From contig NZ_CP029176.1 in the NCBI RefSeq assembly GCF_003352165.1, positions 2,728,001 to 2,792,000 on the forward strand: a DNA stretch of 64,000 nucleotides, read 5' to 3'. Source of the stretch: Acidibrevibacterium fodinaquatile. GTDB taxonomy: Bacteria > Pseudomonadota > Alphaproteobacteria > Acetobacterales > Acetobacteraceae. The notes under the pieces are model-generated. The model was not told where the DNA came from and did no database searches. It saw only the letters and a list, made by a program, of their open reading frames with translations. Shown here in pieces: positions 42,693-52,906 of this stretch; position 1 is the first letter of the stretch; each line of letters starts with the position of its first letter. A program made the position numbers and the translations under genes.

Positions 42693-44873
42693 TCAAAGCG
42701 GTTTTCTGATGAGGCATTTCGCTTCTGCATCGACAAAGCCGATACCCCGACGGCCAAAGAAGTCATCGAAAGCCTGACGAACCTCCGGCCAGGCGCCATC
42801 ACGGTTGTAATCATCGCCGATCAGGATGCCGCCCGGACGTAAGAGCGGCCACCACGCCTCGAGATCGCCGATGACGGAACGATAATCATGCCCCGCATCA
42901 ACGTGAATAAGATCAATCGAAGTGCCGTGCAACATGAGGAGCCGTGCCGCGTTGAGCGAATCCAGCGGTAATGGCAGAATATGGCTCTGCAATCCGGCGG
43001 CCATAACATTGGCCATGAATTTATAGAAAAACTGCGGATAGCCATGGACAATTGCAAGGTGCGCCTTCCATTCCGGCTGGCTCCAGTGTTCCGACGAGCC
43101 GAGCCAAGTATCAACGGCGATTACCACCCCATCCGACCCAAGCGCCTTCAGCGCGGAAGCCAGCGTCATCGTCGAGCCACCCTTCCAGACACCAATCTCA
43201 ACGACCAGCGCTGGCTTGAGTTCGGCGACCGCCTCGCCGAGATAGCGATGGCCGCTGTTCCAGCCCTGGGAATCGGTCTGGTAGAGCGTCGCGGGAAATC
43301 CCGCAAACGGATCGCGCCCTTGCCAGAGCGTACGGACCATCTGTAATCGGGTAGGATTTACGACCATCTGCTGCTCTATTATGCCAGCCCCGAGCGGCGG
43401 CGCGGCGGAATGCGCGGGCGGGGCAGGAGGCGCATCTAGTTCAAGAAGCCTAAACACCTCCCACGCACCAATTTTATCACGGGAAAGCGTGACGCGGCCG
43501 TCTGGCTCGGCGCACAGGAAAAGGCCACCGCGACGCAGGGCCACGGAACCAGGATCGTCCGGCAATCTTACGACCTCAAAATACTGGGGTGCCGGAGTCG
43601 TATCCTGTTCGGCGGGTTGCGGCGCTCGTTGATCCGGCTCGGGCTCAATGACTGCGCTATGGCGGTTTCCGTCCGGCGCGATATACATGAGGCACGCGAA
43701 CTCTGGCGAAAGAAACAACGCAATATTCGCTATGCCCGCTTCCTGCGGCACCTGACTGAGCGTGCCGGCGGCCAAATTTGCGAAGACGATTGCCTCATGG
43801 TGCGTGAGCAACCGGTAGGGCCGAACATTCTCGGGAAACGAAATGTCGGGTCCGTGGAAATTTGCTGCCCCACCGCTCGGGCGAGGAGGGCGAGCAAACG
43901 CAGCGTCAATCACCTCAACAGCTTTTTTCATTTCTCCTTCATAATCGAGCGACAACGCAAGCTCCCTGCCAGCCGCGCCGATTCTCTCGGCTGCCTCGTC
44001 ATGTTCGCGCAACCATAAAATTTTTTCATCTAAATCAGACATGTCGGCTTCAACAGGGACGAAATTTTCCCATGGGACAAGTCGATCATAGTACCACTGC
44101 CTGTAGCCTTGAGGAGAAGCAACCTTCAATACCGCGCTTCCGGACAGCAAGCGCTGAAAAAGACCTGCCCATGAATTTGTGTTACCGTCAATATCAATGA
44201 GATATTTGTATTTTATCCACTCTTTCGAATCGACAAAATTTTTGACGATGTTTAAGCCTAAAATTTGTTCTTTTTGCTCGTCAGTCATTTGAACAATACC
44301 ACTAAGCCCGACGTCGTAGAAATGGCTGTGCGGCGACGAAAGAGCCATTTCACAAAGCATAATTCTTTGAATTGAACGTAGGTTTTCTTTTTTTAAAGGC
44401 CAGCCGGTTGAGGATCCACGCCAAAAAGCTATGGACTCGCGCGCGTGCCATGGAATAAAATTTTCCTGATATGCGCGCCTTGTGTCGGCATATCCCCTTA
44501 AGGATACAAAATCAGAATCTGGAATAAGGCAAGCGTCTGGAGAACTGCTGCAAAAACCCAAACATCCTCCTGCCCCCCCTAGATCACCAAGTTCAAGCAC
44601 GGCAATAGAAACCCGAGGCCTTTTAATTTTATGATACAATGCAAACATAGGAAGCATGGCAGCCAAACGCACTCTAACAGACTCGTTAACAACCGGATTG
44701 ATGTTATTGTTTATTATAAACGTCGAACGCGCATCAGATATGGTCACCCATCTTACGGAGAATGCGTCACCAATCAAACGACTAGATTCTATTTCTATTT
44801 CGAAAATCACATCATCTAAAATGTATTTTTTTTGGCCAATCTCCTCTGACTCACGGCCCTGCATATCACTCAT
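42693..44873 (-). CDS. GT90 (CAP10-like) glycosyltransferase fused to a class I methyltransferase
   Basis: I start at MSDMQGRESEEIG (44873), 15 bp after the upstream reductase stop, giving 726 aa. Residues about 40-330 resemble CAP10/LPS glucosyltransferases of family GT90: ESIAFWRGSSTGW, YKYLIDIDGNTNSWAGLFQR, SGSAVLKVASPQGYRQWYYD. A linker follows, then a Methyltransf_24-like SAM domain: LVVEIGVWKGGSTMTLASAL, IDLIHVDAGHDYRSVIGDLE, GILIGDDY. It may add a terminal sugar and methylate the glycan, perhaps capping the chain. The N-terminal part is more AT-rich than the C-terminal part, consistent with a fusion. Confidence 0.75.
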   Translation of the reverse strand: MSDMQGRESEEIGQKKYILDDVIFEIEIESSRLIGDAFSVRWVTISDARSTFIINNNINPVVNESVRVRLAAMLPMFALYHKIKRPRVSIAVLELGDLGGAGGCLGFCSSSPDACLIPDSDFVSLRGYADTRRAYQENFIPWHARESIAFWRGSSTGWPLKKENLRSIQRIMLCEMALSSPHSHFYDVGLSGIVQMTDEQKEQILGLNIVKNFVDSKEWIKYKYLIDIDGNTNSWAGLFQRLLSGSAVLKVASPQGYRQWYYDRLVPWENFVPVEADMSDLDEKILWLREHDEAAERIGAAGRELALSLDYEGEMKKAVEVIDAAFARPPRPSGGAANFHGPDISFPENVRPYRLLTHHEAIVFANLAAGTLSQVPQEAGIANIALFLSPEFACLMYIAPDGNRHSAVIEPEPDQRAPQPAEQDTTPAPQYFEVVRLPDDPGSVALRRGGLFLCAEPDGRVTLSRDKIGAWEVFRLLELDAPPAPPAHSAAPPLGAGIIEQQMVVNPTRLQMVRTLWQGRDPFAGFPATLYQTDSQGWNSGHRYLGEAVAELKPALVVEIGVWKGGSTMTLASALKALGSDGVVIAVDTWLGSSEHWSQPEWKAHLAIVHGYPQFFYKFMANVMAAGLQSHILPLPLDSLNAARLLMLHGTSIDLIHVDAGHDYRSVIGDLEAWWPLLRPGGILIGDDYNRDGAWPEVRQAFDDFFGRRGIGFVDAEAKCLIRKPL

Positions 44874-44890
44874 CTCGCCATTTCCGCCCA

Positions 44891-45775
44891 TTAAACGACA
44901 GCCTGAAAATCCAGGCTTGCACTCCACCCCAAAACCTCCCGCGCCTTCGTCGCATCTCCAACCGCACGCATGATCTCCACCGGGCGCAACCGCGCGGGAT
45001 CGACCTCGACACGGATCGGCACCGAAGCCCGGGCGATCATGGCGGCAAGAATATCGCCGATCCGCCGGGGCTGGCCAGAGGCCAGATTGAACACCGCGCC
45101 CGCCGGCAGTTCGTCGAACCGCTCTAGTGCCAACGCATAGGCCCGCACCACGTCCGCGACATGCAGGAAATCCCGTTCCGGCTCCAGATTGCCGACGCGG
45201 ATCACTGGCGCCTGTGCCCCCGCCTCGATCCGCGCAATCTGTGCCGCGAAAGCCGGGATGACGAACGCTTCCGACTGGCCCGGCCCGGTGTGATTGAACG
45301 GGCGAAACCGGATCACCCGCAGCCCGCTTTCCGCCGCCATCGCGCCCATGGCCAAATCCGCCGCCGCCTTGCTGGCGGCATAGACGTTCAACGGCGCGAG
45401 CGGCGCCGATTCATCGAGCGCCACGCCAGCTCGAAAACTTGCCCCGTAGCTCTCCGAACTGCCGACATAGACCAGCCGACACGCGGAGGTTGCATTGAGG
45501 ATCGCCATGGCGACATTCAATGTGCCGCCGACATTGACCGCGAAAGCGCGAGCTGGATCCCGCCGGGCGTCCGGCACCGAAGCGATGGCGGCGAGATGCA
45601 CGCAGGCCTCCGGCTGAAACGCTTTGAACGCCGCCGCGACAGCCTCGGCATCCGTGACGTCGAACCGCTCCGTATAAAACGACGCTACCGGAAACCGCGC
45701 CGCAAGCTCATGCAGCAAATGCCCGCCGACGAAGCCCTCCGCGCCGGTGATCAGGATGCGCACCGGCGCTGGCAT
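44891..45775 (-). CDS. rmd: NAD-dependent epimerase/reductase, probably GDP-6-deoxy-4-keto-D-mannose reductase
   Basis: 294 aa extended SDR: ILITGAEGFVGGHLL (dinucleotide site), VYVGSSESYG, and the catalytic YAASK in NVYAASKAAADLAMGAM, then RPFNHTGPGQSEAFVIPAFA. The RPFNHTGPGQ motif and its place directly after gmd favour Rmd, which makes GDP-D-rhamnose from GDP-4-keto-6-deoxymannose. Other SDR reductases acting on the same intermediate cannot be excluded. Confidence 0.8.
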   Translation of the reverse strand: MPAPVRILITGAEGFVGGHLLHELAARFPVASFYTERFDVTDAEAVAAAFKAFQPEACVHLAAIASVPDARRDPARAFAVNVGGTLNVAMAILNATSACRLVYVGSSESYGASFRAGVALDESAPLAPLNVYAASKAAADLAMGAMAAESGLRVIRFRPFNHTGPGQSEAFVIPAFAAQIARIEAGAQAPVIRVGNLEPERDFLHVADVVRAYALALERFDELPAGAVFNLASGQPRRIGDILAAMIARASVPIRVEVDPARLRPVEIMRAVGDATKAREVLGWSASLDFQAVV

Positions 45776-46846
<1,071 letters not shown>

Positions 46847-49800
46847 TTAAACCTCTATGCTCACGCTGGCTTTTTGCCCTTGGCGCTTTTTGGTCGAACT
46901 CCGCTGTTTCCTCTGAACCATCCCGCCGCGAGGCGGACCGCCATCCGCCGTAACCCTGGGTTTCGCGAGTTCCGGGTCAGCGGGCGGCGCCGACTCAGCG
47001 GCCGTCGTAGTTCCGTTCAGCAGGGGCGCGGCCTCTATGCTCGCCAGGGTCGTGGCGCCATTCGACGCCTCTATCCGTGCCTCGGTTATTTCAATTCCGG
47101 TGGCGTGCAAATCAGTCTCCGCATCCACCCACAGGCGCACCTCCACATCGTCCATATAGCCGTCGAGGGTGAACTCGATGACGCCCAGAACCCCTGGCCG
47201 TGCAGCACTCTCGGCCAGCTTTTTTTCTGTTAAGCGCAATTCATCCTTCTTGGCAGCCACGTCTATATATGCGCCGCCAAACGCGCCAGGTTTGTTGAGG
47301 GCGCCATAGACTGTGGCAACATAGGTCCCAGCAGGCAATCCTATATAAGGACCATGCAACAAATAGCCTGCCTCGCCAGTGCTCCAGACATTCCGCCCCA
47401 CGCGATGGCCAATTTGTGAGAGCAAACGGGGATGGCTGGCCCAATAGCGATGGTCCCACGCCGGGGGCACGGGCGCCAGCAAGGCGCGTGGGGGTTGGGT
47501 GATGCGTTGCTTGCCATCGCCGGATGCCAGCCGCTCGGGCTCGGCACTGCCGTTGCGCAGTTCTACCAAGCTCACCCGCACATCGCTATTCTCTTCCACG
47601 AAAACTCGGATTTCGAGATCAGTGCGGTTTTCATCGAGGCTGAAATTCAGCGTTGCCACGGGTGCATCCTGCTCGTCTTCGCCGGGCCGGAGATAGGCTT
47701 TGGCCAGGAAGGCGGTACCCGCCTTGATCGCCACGTCCGCATAGGCTCCGGCCACGCCGCCAAACCCCACCTTGCCGTGGATGATCGCGCGATACTTCCC
47801 TTTCTGGAGAAATCTAGCGCCATACAGTAGAAATCCCGCCCGGCCCGTGCTGTAGAGGCACGTGCCGCGCCGCTCCCCGACCTGAGTATGGTGCCCATCA
47901 TCGGAGCCCCAATAACGGAAAACTAGGTCAGCGTCTTTTTTTGCCACCCATTCGCTTTGCCATTCTCCACCCAGGATAATATCCAGCAAATTCCACGTGC
48001 TTTGTTTCCAGGTTAGCCAGGGCATGGCATCGGAGCGCGGAGCGCGGCCCTGACGGTCGAGATCGAGCCAGGTCTTCACCGCTTCGGCCACGGCGCGCGG
48101 CTCCTCGCCGCTGAAATAGAGGGCATGATCGCCGGCCACTTCACGAAACACGGGAATGTCGCGGGCCAGGATCGGTAGGCGATGCCGCGCAGCCTCAATC
48201 AACGGCAGACCAAACCCCTCGTCCGCCGAAGCCGCAATCAAGCACGTGCTGGCGGCATAGATTTGCTCTAGCAAATCATCGCCGATGCCCTGAAGCCAGA
48301 ACAATTGCCTGTCCCGTTCGGGATGAAGGTTCACCTTCTCCTCGATATCCACCATCCAGCCGAGCTTCCCGACGATCACCAGATTAACCTTGATACCCTT
48401 CCGCCAGAGCAGATCGAACGCCGCCAGCACTTGCGTGTGCCCTTTGCGTGGCTCGATCGTTCCCACCATCAGGAAGCTCGGGTATTTCCTCATGGCGTCG
48501 AACAAGCGCGCCTGCGCGGGCAGAACGCCATGGTCATGGCCGCTCACTTTGAGCGTCAGGTCGGATCCCAAATGCCACCAGCCGATTTTTAACGGCTTTC
48601 CCTCGCGTTTCCCGAACAGTTGAAACCACCGCTTCAATTCCTGGGCGACCGTTTGCGATATACAGACAACGCCATCCGACTGGGAAATCACCTCCAACCA
48701 AGCTCTCCCAATTGTAACGCCGCCAGAAAAAAATTCTGGCCTGGTTACGAGCAATAAATCGTAACACACAAAATAGACCGCCACCCCCTTGAGACGAATT
48801 TCTTGCAACCAGCCTTGGTGACGAGGAACTACCTCAGGCTGCAAATCAAGCCCAACAAAAACGTCCCCCGGACGAATTTCGACCGGATCATCGGAGAGTC
48901 CGACATCTCCCAGATCGAGAAACCGCGCGGTGAAGCGGCGCGCATAGCGATAGCCATGCTCCATCGTGGCGAAAACCGGCTCGACCCGATAACCCGCGGG
49001 CGGATGATCGAGCAATTCAGCCAGAATGCTGCGTACAACTCGTTGGATGCCAGTTTTGGCATCCCGTTGGGCCAGCTCGGAGACATCCAACAGCAATTGT
49101 TTGGTCTGGAGCCTTGGCGTGGGAAAAAGCTGCGCCGCTCGCGTAGCGAAATGCGCCAAATCTTGCCGGTCGCTCGGCATGCCCAGCCGCGCCGCCTCCT
49201 TCAGCAAACCTATGCTTGTTTCCCCCGCCCGTTGCGCGAATTGCTCGATAGCGGTCGCATAAAGGTCCGCGCAGTGCCTCGGGGCATGCTGTTCGTGGAT
49301 GTGCTCGGCCGCCCGCTTGCCGAGGGTGGCGCGCTTGGCGGGGCTGCGCCATAATTCTTCCAAAGCCCGGGCGAGTTGCGCGGTCGTGAAATTATCTGCC
49401 AGCATTCGCACCGCCTTCGTCGGAAACTCCTTCATCGACCCATTCGCATTCACGATGGTCGGAAGGCCATAATTCATGCAATCCAACACTGCGGCCGAGG
49501 TTTCGCCCCTGGAAAGCGTGCGCAATTGTACCGCCAAATCGGCCGCCGCGAGATAATTCTGATAGGTCTCATGACCCACCCAGCCGGTAATACGAACCCG
49601 ATGTTTCAATTCCGCCCGTTGCAGCCATTGCCGGATTTCCTCGCCATAACCGCCCTGTGGTGACGCCCCCACAAAAACCAACTTGCAGCGCCTATCTTTA
49701 CTGAGCGCGGAGGTCGTCCAGGATTCGAGCAAATCAATATTGCATTTTGTCGGAACCATATCCCCAAAACTGCATACCACAAAATCATCATTGTTCAGCC

Positions 49801-51691
49801 TTAATGATTCCCGTGCCGCATGCCGTGGTTGACCAATACGTGGCACGCGCAAAAGTGGGATCAGAGCCCAATCCTTTCCCCAATCGGGCCCATACCATTC
49901 CGCAACAAGTTGTCGTGAATAGTCAGAATGGCAAATCACCCCTTGGGCGCGCTGTAGTACCTCCAGATTGCAAGGATATTTATATATCACATCAGCGGTG
50001 TCCTCCGCGTCGCGGCGTTCGCGCAACGCTTCCCACCCATGGGCATATTGCAAAGCACGCGCCCAGATGCCCGGGGTGAAGCCGGTCATCTCCATATGTG
50101 CAACGATCCCACTCAAGAAAAAATCATGTAGCACCACCACGCCAGGATAGCGATCTAGTAGCTCGAACATATGCTGATGAAACGAGGAGTTGCCAAAATG
50201 GTAGAGAATACGATCGTAGGAATCTGCATGGCCCTCAAACCATGCTACGCTCCGCTGGGTGGAATTGGCCAGAACCCAAGGGTCGATCACCGCTTCCTGC
50301 TGATCCACAACCACATCGATGTCGTAATGCCGCGCCAGTTCCGGCAATAATTCCGCGCTGTAATCAGAAATTCCACTTTTCGTGGGCTGCAAGGGTGAAA
50401 AATAGGCCAACCGTGGGCGACGCGTCATGGATTTTGCCGACAGTGCCGCCGGCCGCGCCACCTGATGGGAGTCTACAAAGCTTTCCACCGCCCGTAAGGC
50501 ACGCTGAGCGCTCACGTCCCATGAAAACTTAGCCGCCTGTCGCAAACCATGGGTTTTGAGTTTTTGGCGGAAGCCTTCATCGGTCAGGGCGTGTTCGATG
50601 GCGCGGGCGATTTCCCGCTCGTCCCTGGGGTCAAACAACGCCTCTTCCCAGCCGATCACCTCGGGCAGACTACTACAGTTCGAGGCCAGGGTTGGCGCGC
50701 CGCAGGCCATGGCCTCCAGCACGGGCAAGCCGAACCCTTCATGCCAGGAGGGAAAGACAAACAAATGGCAAAGATTATAGAGCGCCAGCAAATCGTCATC
50801 GGAAACGAAATCCGTGAATATCACCTCTCCCGGCTCCATGCCGCGTTTGGCCGCGAGCTTCTCTAGATGCTCTCGGGAATGCGATGAAAGCGAACAAACG
50901 ACGGCTAATTGATATTTCTGCCGTGAATTTTTGTTTATTCTAGAGAATGCCCCAATTAGACTAGCAATATTTTTGCGGAAATCGTCTCCACCTGTGTACA
51001 TCACAAATGGCCGGTCAAGGCCATAGCGCTTTCGCAGCCGGGATTCGGCTTCATCGCTCAGGGACGTGACACCGAAAAAATCAGAGTTCATAGCGTGGGG
51101 AACGCTAACGGTTTGTGCGGCTTCCAGCCCAAGATAGTCGATGATTTCCAGTCGTGTTGATTCAGAATTAGCTAGAATTAAATCAGCCCGGCGCAGATGG
51201 TCCAGCCGCTCATAATACCAAGCGGCCACCGTCGGATCAGCCAGATAATGTTCGGGATAGACCAGCGGAATAAGATCATGATGGATAACCGCGGTGATTA
51301 AATTTGGGCGATGGGCGCCGATACTGATGACGGAATTATCCCCCAACCCTTGGAAAAGACTGGTCACCAGCACGATATCCGGCTGCAATGCAGCAAGAAA
51401 TTCCTCCCGCAGCAATTCGCTGGCCTTGCGCCGCCAGCGATTGGCCGGGTCTGACGCATGGGTCGGTGTCAAGCCACGCCAGATTTTGAAACTTTCCGGC
51501 GGCAGCAGGTCTTTGAATTTCTCGTTGAGGAATTCGATTGACTCGGCAAATGCCCCGTTCAAGGCCAGAATAATTTCATGCCTGCCGGGCTGACGAGCCA
51601 TCGCAAGAGCGAGGGACAAGGCGCCACGCCCGATCCCGCGGGCGCGGTAGTTAGGTTCCTGCACACTCTGCAAATCAAGAACGATGCGCAA
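46847..51691 (-). CDS. Giant glycosyltransferase with three GT-B (GT4-type) domains and two C-terminal beta modules
   Basis: 1614 aa. Domain 1 (residues 1-415) has the GT4 E-x7-E motif EGFGLPVLE (Glu318, Glu326). Domain 2 (about 424-835; RLAYFSPLQPTKSGISDYSA) carries GETSAAVLDCMNYG, where the second Glu is Asp. Domain 3 (about 850-1235; LLLDVSELAQRDAKTGIQRV) has ADEGFGLPLIEAARH. Two related modules follow, each with YW...G...STGxAGxLLxG and a AYADVAIKAG/AYIDVAAKKD strand, then a basic tail (KQRSSTKKRQGQK). Multi-headed GT4 enzymes such as WbdA of O8/O9 antigens build repeat polymers; beside gmd/rmd this could polymerise D-rhamnose with several linkages. No membrane helices. Confidence 0.85.
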   Translation of the reverse strand: MRIVLDLQSVQEPNYRARGIGRGALSLALAMARQPGRHEIILALNGAFAESIEFLNEKFKDLLPPESFKIWRGLTPTHASDPANRWRRKASELLREEFLAALQPDIVLVTSLFQGLGDNSVISIGAHRPNLITAVIHHDLIPLVYPEHYLADPTVAAWYYERLDHLRRADLILANSESTRLEIIDYLGLEAAQTVSVPHAMNSDFFGVTSLSDEAESRLRKRYGLDRPFVMYTGGDDFRKNIASLIGAFSRINKNSRQKYQLAVVCSLSSHSREHLEKLAAKRGMEPGEVIFTDFVSDDDLLALYNLCHLFVFPSWHEGFGLPVLEAMACGAPTLASNCSSLPEVIGWEEALFDPRDEREIARAIEHALTDEGFRQKLKTHGLRQAAKFSWDVSAQRALRAVESFVDSHQVARPAALSAKSMTRRPRLAYFSPLQPTKSGISDYSAELLPELARHYDIDVVVDQQEAVIDPWVLANSTQRSVAWFEGHADSYDRILYHFGNSSFHQHMFELLDRYPGVVVLHDFFLSGIVAHMEMTGFTPGIWARALQYAHGWEALRERRDAEDTADVIYKYPCNLEVLQRAQGVICHSDYSRQLVAEWYGPDWGKDWALIPLLRVPRIGQPRHAARESLRLNNDDFVVCSFGDMVPTKCNIDLLESWTTSALSKDRRCKLVFVGASPQGGYGEEIRQWLQRAELKHRVRITGWVGHETYQNYLAAADLAVQLRTLSRGETSAAVLDCMNYGLPTIVNANGSMKEFPTKAVRMLADNFTTAQLARALEELWRSPAKRATLGKRAAEHIHEQHAPRHCADLYATAIEQFAQRAGETSIGLLKEAARLGMPSDRQDLAHFATRAAQLFPTPRLQTKQLLLDVSELAQRDAKTGIQRVVRSILAELLDHPPAGYRVEPVFATMEHGYRYARRFTARFLDLGDVGLSDDPVEIRPGDVFVGLDLQPEVVPRHQGWLQEIRLKGVAVYFVCYDLLLVTRPEFFSGGVTIGRAWLEVISQSDGVVCISQTVAQELKRWFQLFGKREGKPLKIGWWHLGSDLTLKVSGHDHGVLPAQARLFDAMRKYPSFLMVGTIEPRKGHTQVLAAFDLLWRKGIKVNLVIVGKLGWMVDIEEKVNLHPERDRQLFWLQGIGDDLLEQIYAASTCLIAASADEGFGLPLIEAARHRLPILARDIPVFREVAGDHALYFSGEEPRAVAEAVKTWLDLDRQGRAPRSDAMPWLTWKQSTWNLLDIILGGEWQSEWVAKKDADLVFRYWGSDDGHHTQVGERRGTCLYSTGRAGFLLYGARFLQKGKYRAIIHGKVGFGGVAGAYADVAIKAGTAFLAKAYLRPGEDEQDAPVATLNFSLDENRTDLEIRVFVEENSDVRVSLVELRNGSAEPERLASGDGKQRITQPPRALLAPVPPAWDHRYWASHPRLLSQIGHRVGRNVWSTGEAGYLLHGPYIGLPAGTYVATVYGALNKPGAFGGAYIDVAAKKDELRLTEKKLAESAARPGVLGVIEFTLDGYMDDVEVRLWVDAETDLHATGIEITEARIEASNGATTLASIEAAPLLNGTTTAAESAPPADPELAKPRVTADGGPPRGGMVQRKQRSSTKKRQGQKASVSIEV

Positions 51692-51721
51692 ACCACAATT
51701 CCTTTCCGTACAATCCCCCAG

Positions 51722-52747
51722 TTACATCTGGGTGCTGAGTTTTTGCAACAATTGCCGGTAAATTGCGCGCGCTTCCCAAGGCAGTTGCTCCGGCGGAACC
51801 GGGGAGGCGTCCCGCAATTCCTCCGTAAGCGGCCCAAGCACCTCAATCTCCTTAGAGTGTTGTGTGAATTTTTCGATGCTTTGGCTCAGGGCCATTTTAA
51901 AGTGAGCCAGTTCTGTCTGCAGCGTCTGCACGCGAGTCTCTAACGCCGCCATTGCCTCGTCTGAGGGCGCTGCCACAGGTTTAGGCTCGTGTTCGATATC
52001 CGGTGTATTGTTATCGGAGCTTGGCGGTTCCAAGCGGTCCAGATCGGTTGCCACCCCCGGGACAAATGGCAGACGATATGTCCCCAGATGATCGTCCACG
52101 ACCACAGCGATGTCGTCGATCGGCGCGTCTATCTCAAGCAAAATCCGGAAACCATATCGACCATCCCCAGCCCCGGATTTATGCAAATGTTCCCGATAAA
52201 GATCGCAGATAGCACTGCCGAGCACACGCCCCGCCGCAATTGCCTTGACGCGGAGATGTTGCCCAAGATCATTCCGGTCGATTGCCCAACCCTCGATGCG
52301 CCCAGGAGTGATAGACTCAACCGTGCCGATATAAGCAGGGGCGCTGCGAGCCCGCATCTCGGCCATAGCCTGCTGTGTCAGCGGCAGCCGGAATGGATGC
52401 GCAGAATCGTCGATTACAACCGAAATACGTTCGAGCGGTATTGCCAAGCGATTGAAGGCGAGGCGAAAACCGTAACGACCGTCACCAGCGCCACTCTTAT
52501 GAACATGTTCACGATAGATATTGCTGACGCCAACGCCGAGCACTTCGCCATCGGCCATTGCGCGCACTTTCAGGCGCCGGGAAAGATCCAAGCGATCGAT
52601 CGCCCATCCCTCAACGGCATCGGAACTGATACGCTCCACGAAACCGATATAAGCCGGCGTGTGAAACTCAACTGAATCTCGGGGCGGAACGGTCATTATC
52701 GGCTTGCCTACGGTCGCGTTTATTGGGGAGAGCTTGTCAGGCCGCAT
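51722..52747 (-). CDS. Duplicated beta-domain protein with C-terminal coiled coil, glycan operon
   Basis: 341 aa. Two tandem copies (about residues 30-125 and 135-230) of a domain with VEGWAIDRLDLSRRLKVRA / IEGWAIDRNDLGQHLRVKA and a near-identical YREHxHKSGAGDGRYGFR block. This module occurs appended to glycosyltransferases in proteobacteria. The C-terminal 100 residues form a coiled coil (AALETRVQTLQTELAHFKMA) and a helical end. It may be an assembly factor, or a ruler for the polymerase encoded 30 bp downstream, as coiled coils are in WbdD-type systems; that is inference. An alternative start is MTVPPRDSVEF, 17 codons later. Confidence 0.65.
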   Translation of the reverse strand: MRPDKLSPINATVGKPIMTVPPRDSVEFHTPAYIGFVERISSDAVEGWAIDRLDLSRRLKVRAMADGEVLGVGVSNIYREHVHKSGAGDGRYGFRLAFNRLAIPLERISVVIDDSAHPFRLPLTQQAMAEMRARSAPAYIGTVESITPGRIEGWAIDRNDLGQHLRVKAIAAGRVLGSAICDLYREHLHKSGAGDGRYGFRILLEIDAPIDDIAVVVDDHLGTYRLPFVPGVATDLDRLEPPSSDNNTPDIEHEPKPVAAPSDEAMAALETRVQTLQTELAHFKMALSQSIEKFTQHSKEIEVLGPLTEELRDASPVPPEQLPWEARAIYRQLLQKLSTQM

Positions 52748-52906
52748 CTTGGAGAGTCACGGCGTGGCCATCCCGAGTAACATGCACCAAAAATTAGGAG
52801 AGTCATGAGGTCCAACCCATCAAACGCTGACCGATTAGAGATAATCCGTTCGCACGACCCCGGCCCCGCCGGCAAACATGACTTTCGCCGCGCGTGTCAT
52901 CGGTGC

